Assembly: GCF_014844075.1 (NCBI RefSeq)
Contig: NZ_CP062165.1
Coordinates: 7,006,001-7,070,000, forward strand
DNA length: 64,000 bases
Direction of reading: 5' to 3'
Origin: Paenibacillus sp. JNUCC-31
Lineage (GTDB): Bacteria > Bacillota > Bacilli > Paenibacillales > Paenibacillaceae
How positions within the stretch are numbered: the first letter of the stretch is position 1; each line of letters starts with the position of its first letter. The notes beneath the pieces were generated by a model. It had not been told where the DNA came from and searched no databases. It was given only the letters and a program-made list of their open reading frames with translations. Below, piece by piece: positions 53,790-62,371 of this stretch. Position numbers and translations under genes: made by a program.

Positions 53790-55250
53790 TTGAACAGCGT
53801 GTGGAAAAAAAGCGGATGGCTCACCCTGGGTCTTGCCTGCCTCCTGTGCTTGGGAAACGCAGCGTCAACGGCTTTCGCCGACGGTCAGACGAATGCGTAC
53901 AATTATTCCTACTGGGGAGATGCGGTTCGTTCTCCTGCCGCTTATGAGGCGACGGGAATTGTTACGGGCAAGGAACTGGATATTGGACCATTTAAAGAAC
54001 CGAACGATATGCACGTCACTGCTGATCAGCGGGTGTATGTGCTGGATTCGGGCAACAGCCGTATTGTCGAGCTGAATCAAGAGATGAAGCTGACAAGGGT
54101 TATCGATTCTTTTGATCATGATGGAACGAAAGACAAATTCAAACTTCCGCAGGGATTATACGTATCGGACAGCGGGCAACTGCTCATTGCGGATACGGGT
54201 AACCAGCGGGTTGTGCATCTGGATAAGCAAGGTCAACTGATCAAAATTGTGGAACAGCCACAATCCGAGCTGCTAAAGCCAGACTTTCAGTTCAAACCAC
54301 TGCGCGTTGTTATGGATAAAGGCGAACGGATCTATGTCATGGCCGAAGGCGTATTCGATGGTTTTATGGAATTTAATTCTGATGGAACCTTTGCTTCCTT
54401 CATTGGAGCCAACAGAGTCCAGGTTGACCCGGTGGTGTACTTGTGGAAACGGTTCGCAACTCGGCAGCAGCGCAGCCAGATGGTCATGTTCACACCCACC
54501 GAGTTCACCAATATGGACATGGACGGAGAGGGCTTCATCTATGCAACCAGTGGAGACAAGACCGGATTACCCATCAAAAAACTGAATGCACAGGGCTTGG
54601 ACATTTTGAGAAGAGAAGGATATTATCCACCCCAGGGTGATTTGCTGTACAGCAATGAAAAGGGGCCTTCACGTCTCATTGATGTCGACGTTGGAGACAG
54701 CGATATGTATTCCGTACTGGATGCCAATATGGGACGGATCTTCACCTATAACGGGGATGGATATTTGCTGCACATGTTCGGAGGTATCGGAAATCGGCTT
54801 GGACAATTCAACACCCCTGTTTCTCTGGAGCGTGTGGGGGATCGTATGCTTGTTCTGGACAAAGCGCTCGGAGAAATCACCGTTTTTCAAACCACAGAAT
54901 ACGGACGTACGCTTCATGAAGCTGTACGCAGTTATTTCAATGGGGACGAGGAGGGTTCTGCGGCGAATTTTGCCAAAGCAGCAGATATGAATGCCAATCT
55001 TGAATATGCCTACGCAGGTATCGGAAAAGCGCTTTTGCGTCAGAAGGATTATGCGGAATCCACGCAATACTTTAAGCGAAGCATGGAACGAGAAGGGTAT
55101 TCCAAAGCGTTTCTCCTGTATCGAAAAGAACTGCTCCGCGAGCATTTTTCATGGATCATGTCCGGACTGTTACTGGTCATTGTCATGGTGGTGATCGCAT
55201 TCATAGTCCGCAGGCAGAGAAGGGGGAGCACACATGCAAGCATCAAGTAG
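53790..55250 (+). CDS. Membrane-anchored NHL-repeat protein with TPR-like segment
   Basis: 486 aa from TTG at 53790 (AAGGGGGGC upstream). Signal peptide to about residue 30 (ASTAFA-DG). NHL beta-propeller repeats (about residues 60-370) show patterns such as VYVLDSGNSRIVELNQ and LLIADTGNQRVVHLDKQ. A TPR-like helical pair (about residues 385-445; AYAGIGKALLRQKDYAESTQ) and a C-terminal transmembrane helix with a basic tail follow. The propeller and TPR domains sit outside the cell, so it could scaffold the transporter or bind sugar. Often labelled gluconolactonase-like, but no catalytic set is recognisable. Its end overlaps the YIP1 gene by 17 nt. Confidence 0.85.
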   Translation: MNSVWKKSGWLTLGLACLLCLGNAASTAFADGQTNAYNYSYWGDAVRSPAAYEATGIVTGKELDIGPFKEPNDMHVTADQRVYVLDSGNSRIVELNQEMKLTRVIDSFDHDGTKDKFKLPQGLYVSDSGQLLIADTGNQRVVHLDKQGQLIKIVEQPQSELLKPDFQFKPLRVVMDKGERIYVMAEGVFDGFMEFNSDGTFASFIGANRVQVDPVVYLWKRFATRQQRSQMVMFTPTEFTNMDMDGEGFIYATSGDKTGLPIKKLNAQGLDILRREGYYPPQGDLLYSNEKGPSRLIDVDVGDSDMYSVLDANMGRIFTYNGDGYLLHMFGGIGNRLGQFNTPVSLERVGDRMLVLDKALGEITVFQTTEYGRTLHEAVRSYFNGDEEGSAANFAKAADMNANLEYAYAGIGKALLRQKDYAESTQYFKRSMEREGYSKAFLLYRKELLREHFSWIMSGLLLVIVMVVIAFIVRRQRRGSTHASIK

Positions 55251-55869
55251 ACAGCTGATCCAATATCCGCTTCATCTTATTTTTCATCCATTTGACGGGT
55301 ATTGGGAACTGAAGTATGAACGAAATCAGAGAACAACACTGATGATCGCATGGATCATTCTTGCAGCACTCATGGTGACAACGATTCTTCAGGCCCAATA
55401 CAGCGGTTTCCTGGTCAATTTCAACAACCCGAAACGACTCAACAGTCTGATGGAAATGGTCTATGTCATTGTCCCGGTGCTGTTCTGGTGCACAGCGAAT
55501 TGGTCCTTAACCACACTTATGGACGGCGAAGGCAAATTTTCAGAAATCTTCATGTCCACCTGTTTCGCACTGGTTCCGCTGATTCTGGTACAGTTTCCCT
55601 GGATTTGGCTAAGTCTGATCATTTCCAATCAGGAAACCGCCTTTTATTATTTCTTTAACATGGCTGCCACGGCCTGGACGGTATACCTGTTATTTGTCGG
55701 CAATATGACGGTGCATCAATACTCACCCGCCAAAACGGTGCTGACCATGCTGTTGACGCTGGTTGCCATGGCATTCATGGCCTTTCTCTGCCTGCTGTTC
55801 TTCAGTCTGGTGCAGCAGATTGTGTCCTTTGCAGCCACCATCTATCAGGAACTTGTACTCCGGGGCTAA
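55234..55869 (+). CDS. YIP1 family membrane protein
   Basis: 211 aa. N-terminal cytoplasmic amphipathic segment, then five hydrophobic helices in the YIP1 pattern (LIFHPFDGYWELKYERNQR before TM1). Bacterial YIP1 proteins have no established role. It is translationally coupled to the NHL/TPR gene (17-nt overlap) and lies 15 nt before the DUF5696 lipoprotein start, so these three probably act together at the membrane. Confidence 0.85.
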   Translation: MQASSRQLIQYPLHLIFHPFDGYWELKYERNQRTTLMIAWIILAALMVTTILQAQYSGFLVNFNNPKRLNSLMEMVYVIVPVLFWCTANWSLTTLMDGEGKFSEIFMSTCFALVPLILVQFPWIWLSLIISNQETAFYYFFNMAATAWTVYLLFVGNMTVHQYSPAKTVLTMLLTLVAMAFMAFLCLLFFSLVQQIVSFAATIYQELVLRG

Positions 55870-55884
55870 GGAAGGAGAATGGAG

Positions 55885-58455
55885 ATGAACTATGACATGG
55901 TCAAAAAAATGATCGTGATCCTGCTCGTGTTCGGCCTGTTTCTTGGCGGATGTCAATCCGATTCTGCGCCGGTAACCAGGATGTCGACGAATACAGATGA
56001 GCAAGCGGAAGTGCCTGTGCTTCCACCTGGAGAGAAGCTGGCATCGTCTTTCAGTGTTGCCCGTCTGCCGGATATGCTCGGTCTAGCTCAGAATGATGAG
56101 CTGCAGCTGCTCATCCAGGAGGATACAGCCGAGATTGCGGTGGTTCACAAGCAAAGCGGGCAGGTCTGGCGCAGTAATCCCAAAGAGCGAAATCTGGATG
56201 CGCTTGCGACAGGAATTAACAAAGACCTGCTGTCGGCGCAAGCTAAGCTCACTTTTTATAACAGCTTGGGACAGAGCAACTCGGTCAATTCCTATACGGA
56301 TAGTGTATCCCACCAGCAAGTAAGCTACGAATCATTGCCAAACGGCGTTCGGGTGAATTACCAGTTTGGAAGCGATGAGCGCTCGATCGATGATCTGCCT
56401 GTAAAAATCAGCAAAGAGCGTTTCGAGCAGAAGCTGCTTGCTACGCTCGACAAGGCTGGGCAGCGGGCTTTGAAGATTGGATATGCGCAAGATAAGAATG
56501 AAGATGTTTATGTACGAATCGACAAGGCGATGCAGGGGCTTCAGCTAACGCGTGCTTTGAAGGCTTTTGAGACAGCCGGATACACCTCCGAGGACCTTGA
56601 ACTGGACAATGCCGAGAACGGTGTTGAACAGGAGAAAAGCGGCCCCCGAATGTTCATGGTTTCCATCGAATACGAGCTGGACGGGGAATCCCTGGTTGTA
56701 CGTGTTCCAGCAGCAGGCATCCATTTTCCAGAGCAATATCCGATTAACAGCATTTCAGTACTGGATTACTTTGGGGCAGGTACAGCAGATCAGGAAGGGT
56801 CTTTGTTTGTACCTGACGGGTCAGGAGCGCTCATTCATTTCAACAATGGAAAGGTTCAATACCCTTCTTATCAGCAGGACGTGTACGGACCCGATCTAAC
56901 GATGAAGCTTCGTGAAGTGGACTCTTCCGAGGAAAGAGCCAGACTACCGGTATTTGGTCTCATTCGTGAAGGCGGCGCATTTCTGGGCATTATTGAGGAA
57001 GGTGCAGCAGCGGCCGTTGTGAATGCAGATATCAGCGGAAAGCTGAATAGCTACAACAATGTGTATCCAAGCTTTTACGTTGTAAACAAGAGTGATGTCA
57101 CACTTCAGGCCAGCGATATGGTACGGACACTTCCCAAGTTCCAGAAGACGCCGACCGCATCCGATTTTGTCGTTCGTTATGCTTTTGCTGGAGAAGAGAA
57201 AGCCTCTTACTCTGGTCTGGCTTCCTTATACCGTGACTACTTAATCAAGACAAATGGCCTTCCAGCGAAGCAAATGGCTGAGGGGGACAAAGACATTCCG
57301 TTTTACTTGAAACTTATCGGCGGAATGACGACCCAAAAACATATGCTGGGCATTCCTTACGACTCCACCGAAGCGTTGACCACCTTTGATGAAGCCCAGC
57401 AAATCTTGTCGACCCTGAAGGAAAAACAAGTATCCAACCTTCAGGTTCGTTATGCGGGATGGTTTAACGGGGGACTTCAACACCAGATGCCGGATTCCAT
57501 TCATGTGGATGGAGCGATTGGAGGACGAAAAGGCATGCAAGCGTTCAGCGAGTACACACATGAGGAGGGAATTGGCTTTTATCCCGATGTTGCTGTACTA
57601 AATGTACACTCCAAGAAAGGGTTCAGTCCTTCCAAGGAGGCTTCACGTACCCTGACGCAGGAACCGGCGCTTCTGTATCCCATGGACCCGGCAAGATTGC
57701 GGCGTGATCGGGACCGACTCCCGTCCTATATCTTGTCTCCACGTTTGCTGAGTGATGTGACTCAAGACATGCTGGAAGCACTCCAGCCCTTTCAGCTAGG
57801 TGGATTATCGCTGCGTGATCTGGCTGAGCAGTTGAACAGTGACATGAATCCGAAAAAACTGCTGGATCGTACAGGGGCGCAAGTTGCAGCCACCGAAACC
57901 TTGAAACAGATTGCACAGCAAGGCATGCCCGTTGTCGCTGAAGGAGGCAATGCTTATGCCCTGCCATATGTGACAGGTCTGACGGATGCACCCATGTCCA
58001 GCAGCCGCTTCAAATTGGAGGATGAGGAAATTCCGTTCTTCCAACTGGTGACACATGGGGGAATCAGCTATACGGGAGCAGCCTATAATCTGTCCACGTA
58101 TACCGACGCGAGACAATACGTGCTGAAACTTGTAGAGTACGGGGCAAGTCCTTACTTCACTTGGTTTAACGCGCCGAATCATGTTGTGAAGGAAACGGAT
58201 TACGATTATCTGTATGCTGCACATTATGAGCAGTGGCTGGATCTCGCAGCCGAAATGTATAAAGAGGTCAATCAGGCGAATCGTGCATTCGCAGGATCTC
58301 ACATGATATCCCACGAGAAGCTTGATGAAGGCGTGTTCCAAACGAGCTATGAAAACGGCGGTTTTGCGGTTGTGAATTATAACGACTTTCCGGTTCAGGC
58401 AGCAGGTCAAACCGTAGAAGCCAAAAGTTATGTGACAGGTGGTGAGCAACTCTGA
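55885..58455 (+). CDS. DUF5696 lipoprotein, possible glycoside hydrolase-like
   Basis: 856 aa from the ATG at 55885 (AAGGAG with 7-nt spacing; the ATG at 55879 is too close to that site). The lipobox FLGGC gives lipidated Cys23. The N-terminal 300 residues are beta-rich (DTAEIAVVHKQSGQVWRSNP). The middle and C-terminal part has alternating strand/helix blocks of TIM-barrel type, including GIGFYPDVAVLNVHSKKGF, LGGLSLRDLAEQLNSDMN and ASPYFTWFNAPNHVVKETD. That the barrel is a glycosidase is inference; no catalytic pair is proven. It is anchored on the cell surface between two permease pairs. Confidence 0.82.
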   Translation: MNYDMVKKMIVILLVFGLFLGGCQSDSAPVTRMSTNTDEQAEVPVLPPGEKLASSFSVARLPDMLGLAQNDELQLLIQEDTAEIAVVHKQSGQVWRSNPKERNLDALATGINKDLLSAQAKLTFYNSLGQSNSVNSYTDSVSHQQVSYESLPNGVRVNYQFGSDERSIDDLPVKISKERFEQKLLATLDKAGQRALKIGYAQDKNEDVYVRIDKAMQGLQLTRALKAFETAGYTSEDLELDNAENGVEQEKSGPRMFMVSIEYELDGESLVVRVPAAGIHFPEQYPINSISVLDYFGAGTADQEGSLFVPDGSGALIHFNNGKVQYPSYQQDVYGPDLTMKLREVDSSEERARLPVFGLIREGGAFLGIIEEGAAAAVVNADISGKLNSYNNVYPSFYVVNKSDVTLQASDMVRTLPKFQKTPTASDFVVRYAFAGEEKASYSGLASLYRDYLIKTNGLPAKQMAEGDKDIPFYLKLIGGMTTQKHMLGIPYDSTEALTTFDEAQQILSTLKEKQVSNLQVRYAGWFNGGLQHQMPDSIHVDGAIGGRKGMQAFSEYTHEEGIGFYPDVAVLNVHSKKGFSPSKEASRTLTQEPALLYPMDPARLRRDRDRLPSYILSPRLLSDVTQDMLEALQPFQLGGLSLRDLAEQLNSDMNPKKLLDRTGAQVAATETLKQIAQQGMPVVAEGGNAYALPYVTGLTDAPMSSSRFKLEDEEIPFFQLVTHGGISYTGAAYNLSTYTDARQYVLKLVEYGASPYFTWFNAPNHVVKETDYDYLYAAHYEQWLDLAAEMYKEVNQANRAFAGSHMISHEKLDEGVFQTSYENGGFAVVNYNDFPVQAAGQTVEAKSYVTGGEQL

Positions 58456-58463
58456 AAGCGCTA

Positions 58464-59354
58464 TTGAGAGGGAAGTGGGGACGTCGAACCTATGCCCAGC
58501 AGAAGGCCGCATGGGGAGTCATTTATGTGCTTCCCTGGCTTATCGGGTTTGTACTGTTTTTCTTTGTTCCGCTGCTGGCTTCTCTGCGTTACAGTTTGAG
58601 CTCCATTCAGGCAAACGCAGAGGGCATAACTATCCAGTTCACAGGTCTTGCCAACTACATCCAGGCATTGACGGTTAATACCAGCTTCAACCGGGCGCTT
58701 ATTGAATCCATTACGGATGTTTTAGTCAATGTGCCGCTGATCGTTATCTTTAGTTTGTTTCTTGCTGTTATTCTGAATCAGAAGTTCCCGGGTCGGGCGA
58801 TCGCGCGGTCCATCTTTTTCCTTCCGGTCATTCTGGCATCAGGGGTCATTATGTCACTGGAAAGCACCAGCCTGATCGAGGCTGTAAATCAGAGCAGTAC
58901 CGGCGGCAGTGCCTTGGGCACATTTGCGCTGGAAAACCTGATGCTGGACGCCGGGCTGAGCGAGTGGGTTGTGACGTATTTAAGCGGGGCGGTAGACCGC
59001 ATTTATCAGATCGTTAGTCAATCGGGTGTGCAAATTCTGATCTTTCTGGCCGGAATCCAAACCATATCACCCCAACTGTATGAGGCCTCCAAAATGGAAG
59101 GGGCCACCGGCTATGAAGCCTTCTGGAAAATTACATTTCCGATGGTCAGCCCGCTTATTTTTGTCAACGTCATCTATACCATTGTGGATTCGTTTGCCAA
59201 CAATGCCATGACAACCCTTATTCGGGATACAGGTTTTGTCAAATTCGATTTTGGATTAAGCTCAGCCATGGCGTGGGTGTATTTCGTGGCCATTGCTCTC
59301 ATTTTGGTGCTCGTGTCCCTCATTTTCTCCAAACGTGTCTTCTATCAAGATTAG
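58464..59354 (+). CDS. Sugar ABC transporter permease, second pair
   Basis: 296 aa from TTG at 58464; a CTG at 58452 with AGGTGGTG at 7-nt spacing would add MKAL and may be the true start, overlapping the DUF5696 stop. Six helices, EAA loop LYEASKMEGATGYEAFWKIT. An extended extracellular loop (ESTSLIEAVNQSSTGGSA) between helices is unusual for MalF-type proteins and could contact a surface partner. Confidence 0.92.
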   Translation: MRGKWGRRTYAQQKAAWGVIYVLPWLIGFVLFFFVPLLASLRYSLSSIQANAEGITIQFTGLANYIQALTVNTSFNRALIESITDVLVNVPLIVIFSLFLAVILNQKFPGRAIARSIFFLPVILASGVIMSLESTSLIEAVNQSSTGGSALGTFALENLMLDAGLSEWVVTYLSGAVDRIYQIVSQSGVQILIFLAGIQTISPQLYEASKMEGATGYEAFWKITFPMVSPLIFVNVIYTIVDSFANNAMTTLIRDTGFVKFDFGLSSAMAWVYFVAIALILVLVSLIFSKRVFYQD

Positions 59355-59370
59355 AAAGGGGGTTGTTCGG

Positions 59371-60315
59371 ATGATAATATCCAGACTGTTTTCACTTGAG
59401 CAGTGGAAAAGCTGGCTGTGGTCCATCGTGCGATTCACACTGATTGCCGGGCTATCCTTCGTGATTCTGTTTCCCATATTTCAGAAAATATCAACGTCCA
59501 TCAAGGATAAGAGTGATTTGTATTCAGCTGTTGTGGTCTGGGTTCCACAGAATTTCTCCTTCGATAATTTCCGGGAGGCTATTCGTGTCATGGATTACTG
59601 GGCAACGCTGTTCAATACGTTTGCGTTGTCCGCAACAACGACCATTTTGACAACGCTTTCCTGTGCGCTTGCCGGATACGGGTTTGCCCGTTTGAAATTT
59701 AAAGGCAGCAACCTGTTATTCGCCGGGGTTATCCTGACGATTCTGGTTCCACCCACCACAATTCTGATTCCGGTGTATCTGAATCTGAAAAGCTTTGATC
59801 TCATGGGACTGATGAGTCTTCTGGCTGGTAAACCCGTGAATTTGCTGAATACGTACTGGCCGTTTATCCTGACCGCTCTTACAGCGAATTCACTAAAGGC
59901 GGGCTTATATATTTTCATTTTCCGCCAGTTTTTCAGAGGTATACCCAAGGAGGTAGAGGAGGCGGCTTACGTCGATGGTGCAGGCATCAGCCGTACATTT
60001 GCACGAATTATGCTGCCGAACGCCATTCCGTCGATCGTTACGGTGCTGCTCTTTTCCTTTGTGTGGCAATGGAATGACAGCTTCTATACGACAACGTATC
60101 TGACATCCAGCAAAGTCATGTCAACCCAACTGTCTTCCCTTCCTTACAATCTGGCCCAGCAGGTAAGCGATGGTGCATCCAAAGCTGATCCATTTTACCT
60201 GAGCATGATTCAGGATACGGGAATTCTATTGGCCATCTTGCCACTGATTATCATTTACCTGTTTGTACAGCGCTATTTCGTTGAAAGTGTTGAACGTACC
60301 GGCATCGTTGGATGA
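59371..60315 (+). CDS. Carbohydrate ABC transporter permease, second pair
   Basis: 314 aa from the ATG at 59371 (GAAAGGGGG with 9-nt spacing); the frame extends upstream inside the previous gene. Six helices, EAA loop EVEEAAYVDGAGISRTFARI. It pairs with the preceding permease. No binding protein is encoded beside this pair, so it may use the lipoprotein at 47543 or the giant protein at 49020. Confidence 0.92.
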   Translation: MIISRLFSLEQWKSWLWSIVRFTLIAGLSFVILFPIFQKISTSIKDKSDLYSAVVVWVPQNFSFDNFREAIRVMDYWATLFNTFALSATTTILTTLSCALAGYGFARLKFKGSNLLFAGVILTILVPPTTILIPVYLNLKSFDLMGLMSLLAGKPVNLLNTYWPFILTALTANSLKAGLYIFIFRQFFRGIPKEVEEAAYVDGAGISRTFARIMLPNAIPSIVTVLLFSFVWQWNDSFYTTTYLTSSKVMSTQLSSLPYNLAQQVSDGASKADPFYLSMIQDTGILLAILPLIIIYLFVQRYFVESVERTGIVG

Positions 60316-60363
60316 TGATTTATTGTGTAAAAGTTTAGTAGAACAGATATAGGAGAGGAGGTG

Positions 60364-60414
60364 ATGCCGTCTGTTTCAACGCTTCACCAATTAAAACAGG
60401 AGGGATTATATTGA
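60364..60414 (+). CDS. 16-codon leader ORF overlapping the GH5 start
   Basis: ATG at 60364 after AGGAGAGGAGG encodes MPSVSTLHQLKQEGLY. Its TGA stop (60412-60414) overlaps the TTG start of the GH5 gene, and the GH5 ribosome site (CAGGAGGG) lies inside it. The arrangement suggests translational coupling of a secreted enzyme. Not proven to be translated. Confidence 0.4.
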   Translation: MPSVSTLHQLKQEGLY

Positions 60415-62105
60415 AAAAGTGGTTGATATCATTGAAATTCATGCTCGTTCTTGCTTTGCTGTTGTCCATTACACCACTCGGACCGGGACGCGCGGAAGCA
60501 TGGGTCGGCATGCCGATGGACAAGCTTCACGTAAGTGGAAAGAATCTGGTTAACAGCAATAATCAGCCAGTCTTACTAAGTGGTTGGCATCAGCCCTCAG
60601 GTGCTTATTGGACATACCAGGACAGCAAATATTATCTAAATCTTCATGGCAACAACCGCCATGCTGCCACATTGGCTTATCTGAAAGACATTACGGATAC
60701 GTTCACAAGTACAAGTCCAAAATACGGAAGCAGCCACGGTTGGAATATGAATCAGATTCGTCTGTTCATTGACCGTGAGGACATGGGTGACGTAGCCGCA
60801 GGTACTTACAATTTTACAGGTTTACAAACGGTAACGCAGAATGTCATTATTCCTTATATCCAATATGCAAAAACGAAAGGCGTCTATGTCACGCTCGGCC
60901 TTGACTTCACACTGAAGGATGACCAGGGGACTACTGCAGCCAATCTGCAAAAGTTCAACCAAATCTGGGGTTATCTCGCTTCCCGCCCGGAGATCAAAAG
61001 TGCAGACAACGTACATTTCGAGCTGATCAACGAACCGATTAAATCGTATGCCAACGGCCATTGGGGTGGATATAATGGCGAGAACGACTTTGTGGATCAC
61101 TGGAACGATCTGCGGAATTTCCAGAATTCCATTATCTCTACCATCCGGAGCCAAGGTGCAGATAACGTCATCTGGGCCGCCGGACTGGGATACAATCAAT
61201 TCTACAGCCTGACAGCAAGCCATCCGTTGACAGACCCACTGAACAATTACGGTTATGCGGTTCACTGGTATCCGGGGTATGGTGCGTATGACAACATGTC
61301 GATTTTGCAAAATCAGTGGAATACCAATGTGAAGGCAGCTGCCGATAAATATCCAATCAATATCACCGAAGTAACGTGGTTCAAAAAGAAAGCAGGCGAT
61401 TCCGCATATTGGGATCTGTTTAACGGCAGCAATGAAGGCTTTGGCAACAATACAAAGACCATTTTCAACGCGGCAGGCAACGTGAGCATTGCGGCTCACA
61501 TGAATGGATTTATTCTCGATGCTGGGCAGCGGAGCTCCTTCGCCGATCCGACGGCTGGCCTGAAATGGGACGGCGATGCTTCACGGAGCGCGATGGGCAG
61601 ATTCCTCTTCAACTGGTTTTATGAACGTGCTCAGAACTACCCGGACGGGGGCACTCCATCAACCGGTTTGATCTCAGGTGTAACATACAAGATTTTGGCC
61701 AGACATTCGGGCAAGGTGATTGATGTGCCGGGTGGGGTAAATGAGAATAATTTGCAGCTACAGCAATGGTCTGATCTGGGAGGAAATCCTCAAAAGTGGG
61801 TCCTGAACCAGATTGCTGGTGGTAGCTACAGTCTGACGAGTGTGAATTCACCCGATAAGGTCATCGACATTCGAAATGGAACCAGCAACAACGGAGAAGC
61901 GGTTCAGCTTATGAGCAATTTGAATACCACAGCGCAGCATTTCAAAATCAATGATCTGGGCAATGGGTACTGGAGCATAATAAATGTAAACAGCAATAAA
62001 GCCGTTGAAGTAGCAGGTTCTGCGACGACAGACGGTGCAAAATTGCAGCAAAATACCTTTACCAATGCGACCAACCAGCAATGGAAGTTTGTTGCTGTCA
62101 ATTAA
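60411..62105 (+). CDS. Secreted GH5 endoglycanase with ricin-type (CBM13) lectin domain
   Basis: 564 aa from TTG at 60411 (CAGGAGGG upstream). Signal peptide ending near GRAEA (about residue 30). GH5 catalytic barrel (about residues 35-405) with acid/base Glu208 in FELINEP and nucleophile Glu320 in ITEVTW, 112 residues apart as expected. The C-terminal ricin B-like domain (about residues 425-564) has three repeats with QQW motifs (LQLQQWSDLGGNPQKW, NATNQQWKFV). It likely cuts beta-1,4-glucan, mannan or xyloglucan outside the cell and supplies oligosaccharides to the adjacent importers. The subfamily is not assignable by eye. Confidence 0.93.
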   Translation: MKKWLISLKFMLVLALLLSITPLGPGRAEAWVGMPMDKLHVSGKNLVNSNNQPVLLSGWHQPSGAYWTYQDSKYYLNLHGNNRHAATLAYLKDITDTFTSTSPKYGSSHGWNMNQIRLFIDREDMGDVAAGTYNFTGLQTVTQNVIIPYIQYAKTKGVYVTLGLDFTLKDDQGTTAANLQKFNQIWGYLASRPEIKSADNVHFELINEPIKSYANGHWGGYNGENDFVDHWNDLRNFQNSIISTIRSQGADNVIWAAGLGYNQFYSLTASHPLTDPLNNYGYAVHWYPGYGAYDNMSILQNQWNTNVKAAADKYPINITEVTWFKKKAGDSAYWDLFNGSNEGFGNNTKTIFNAAGNVSIAAHMNGFILDAGQRSSFADPTAGLKWDGDASRSAMGRFLFNWFYERAQNYPDGGTPSTGLISGVTYKILARHSGKVIDVPGGVNENNLQLQQWSDLGGNPQKWVLNQIAGGSYSLTSVNSPDKVIDIRNGTSNNGEAVQLMSNLNTTAQHFKINDLGNGYWSIINVNSNKAVEVAGSATTDGAKLQQNTFTNATNQQWKFVAVN

Positions 62106-62120
62106 TAAACATGTACAAGC

Positions 62121-62157
62121 AGGACCTCCCAAGCCATAATATGGCCGTGGAGGTCCT
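62121..62157 (+). terminator. Terminator of the carbohydrate operon
   Basis: AGGACCTCC / GGAGGTCCT stem plus an inner GGCC-rich arm, followed by TATTTGTATT, 15 nt after the GH5 stop. Confidence 0.8.
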
Positions 62158-62271
62158 TATTTGTATTGAGGAGTGGAAATCAGCAAAAACATGAAAAATT
62201 AGTATACGGATCAGACGCAGCGGTTCTATTCTATTTAACGATATGGGGTCTTGTCATGGGTTTTTAAGGAT

Positions 62272-62321
62272 TTGTACCAAAAAGAAGAAGTTGTACCTTC
62301 ACCTTGTGCAAATGAAAGGTG
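62272..62321 (+). repeat. Direct repeat and inverted repeat upstream of the last regulator
   Basis: TTGTACC occurs at 62272-62278 and 62291-62297, 19 bp apart (about two helical turns), a spacing typical of AraC-type half sites. CACCTT (62300-62305) and AAGGTG (62316-62321) form an adjacent inverted repeat. Possible operator, for example for autoregulation. Confidence 0.4.
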
Positions 62322-62340
62322 TATCATTAACAGAACTGAT

Positions 62341-62355
62341 TTGTAATCGCTTACG
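62341..62355 (+). promoter_or_regulatory. cre-like element before the membrane AraC regulator
   Basis: TTGTAATCGCTTACG matches WTGNAANCGNWNNCW in 14 of 15 positions. It ends just upstream of the GAAAGGAGG ribosome site of the gene at 62372, so CcpA would block initiation or elongation. Confidence 0.5.
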
Positions 62356-62371
62356 AAAGAAGGAGGTACAT

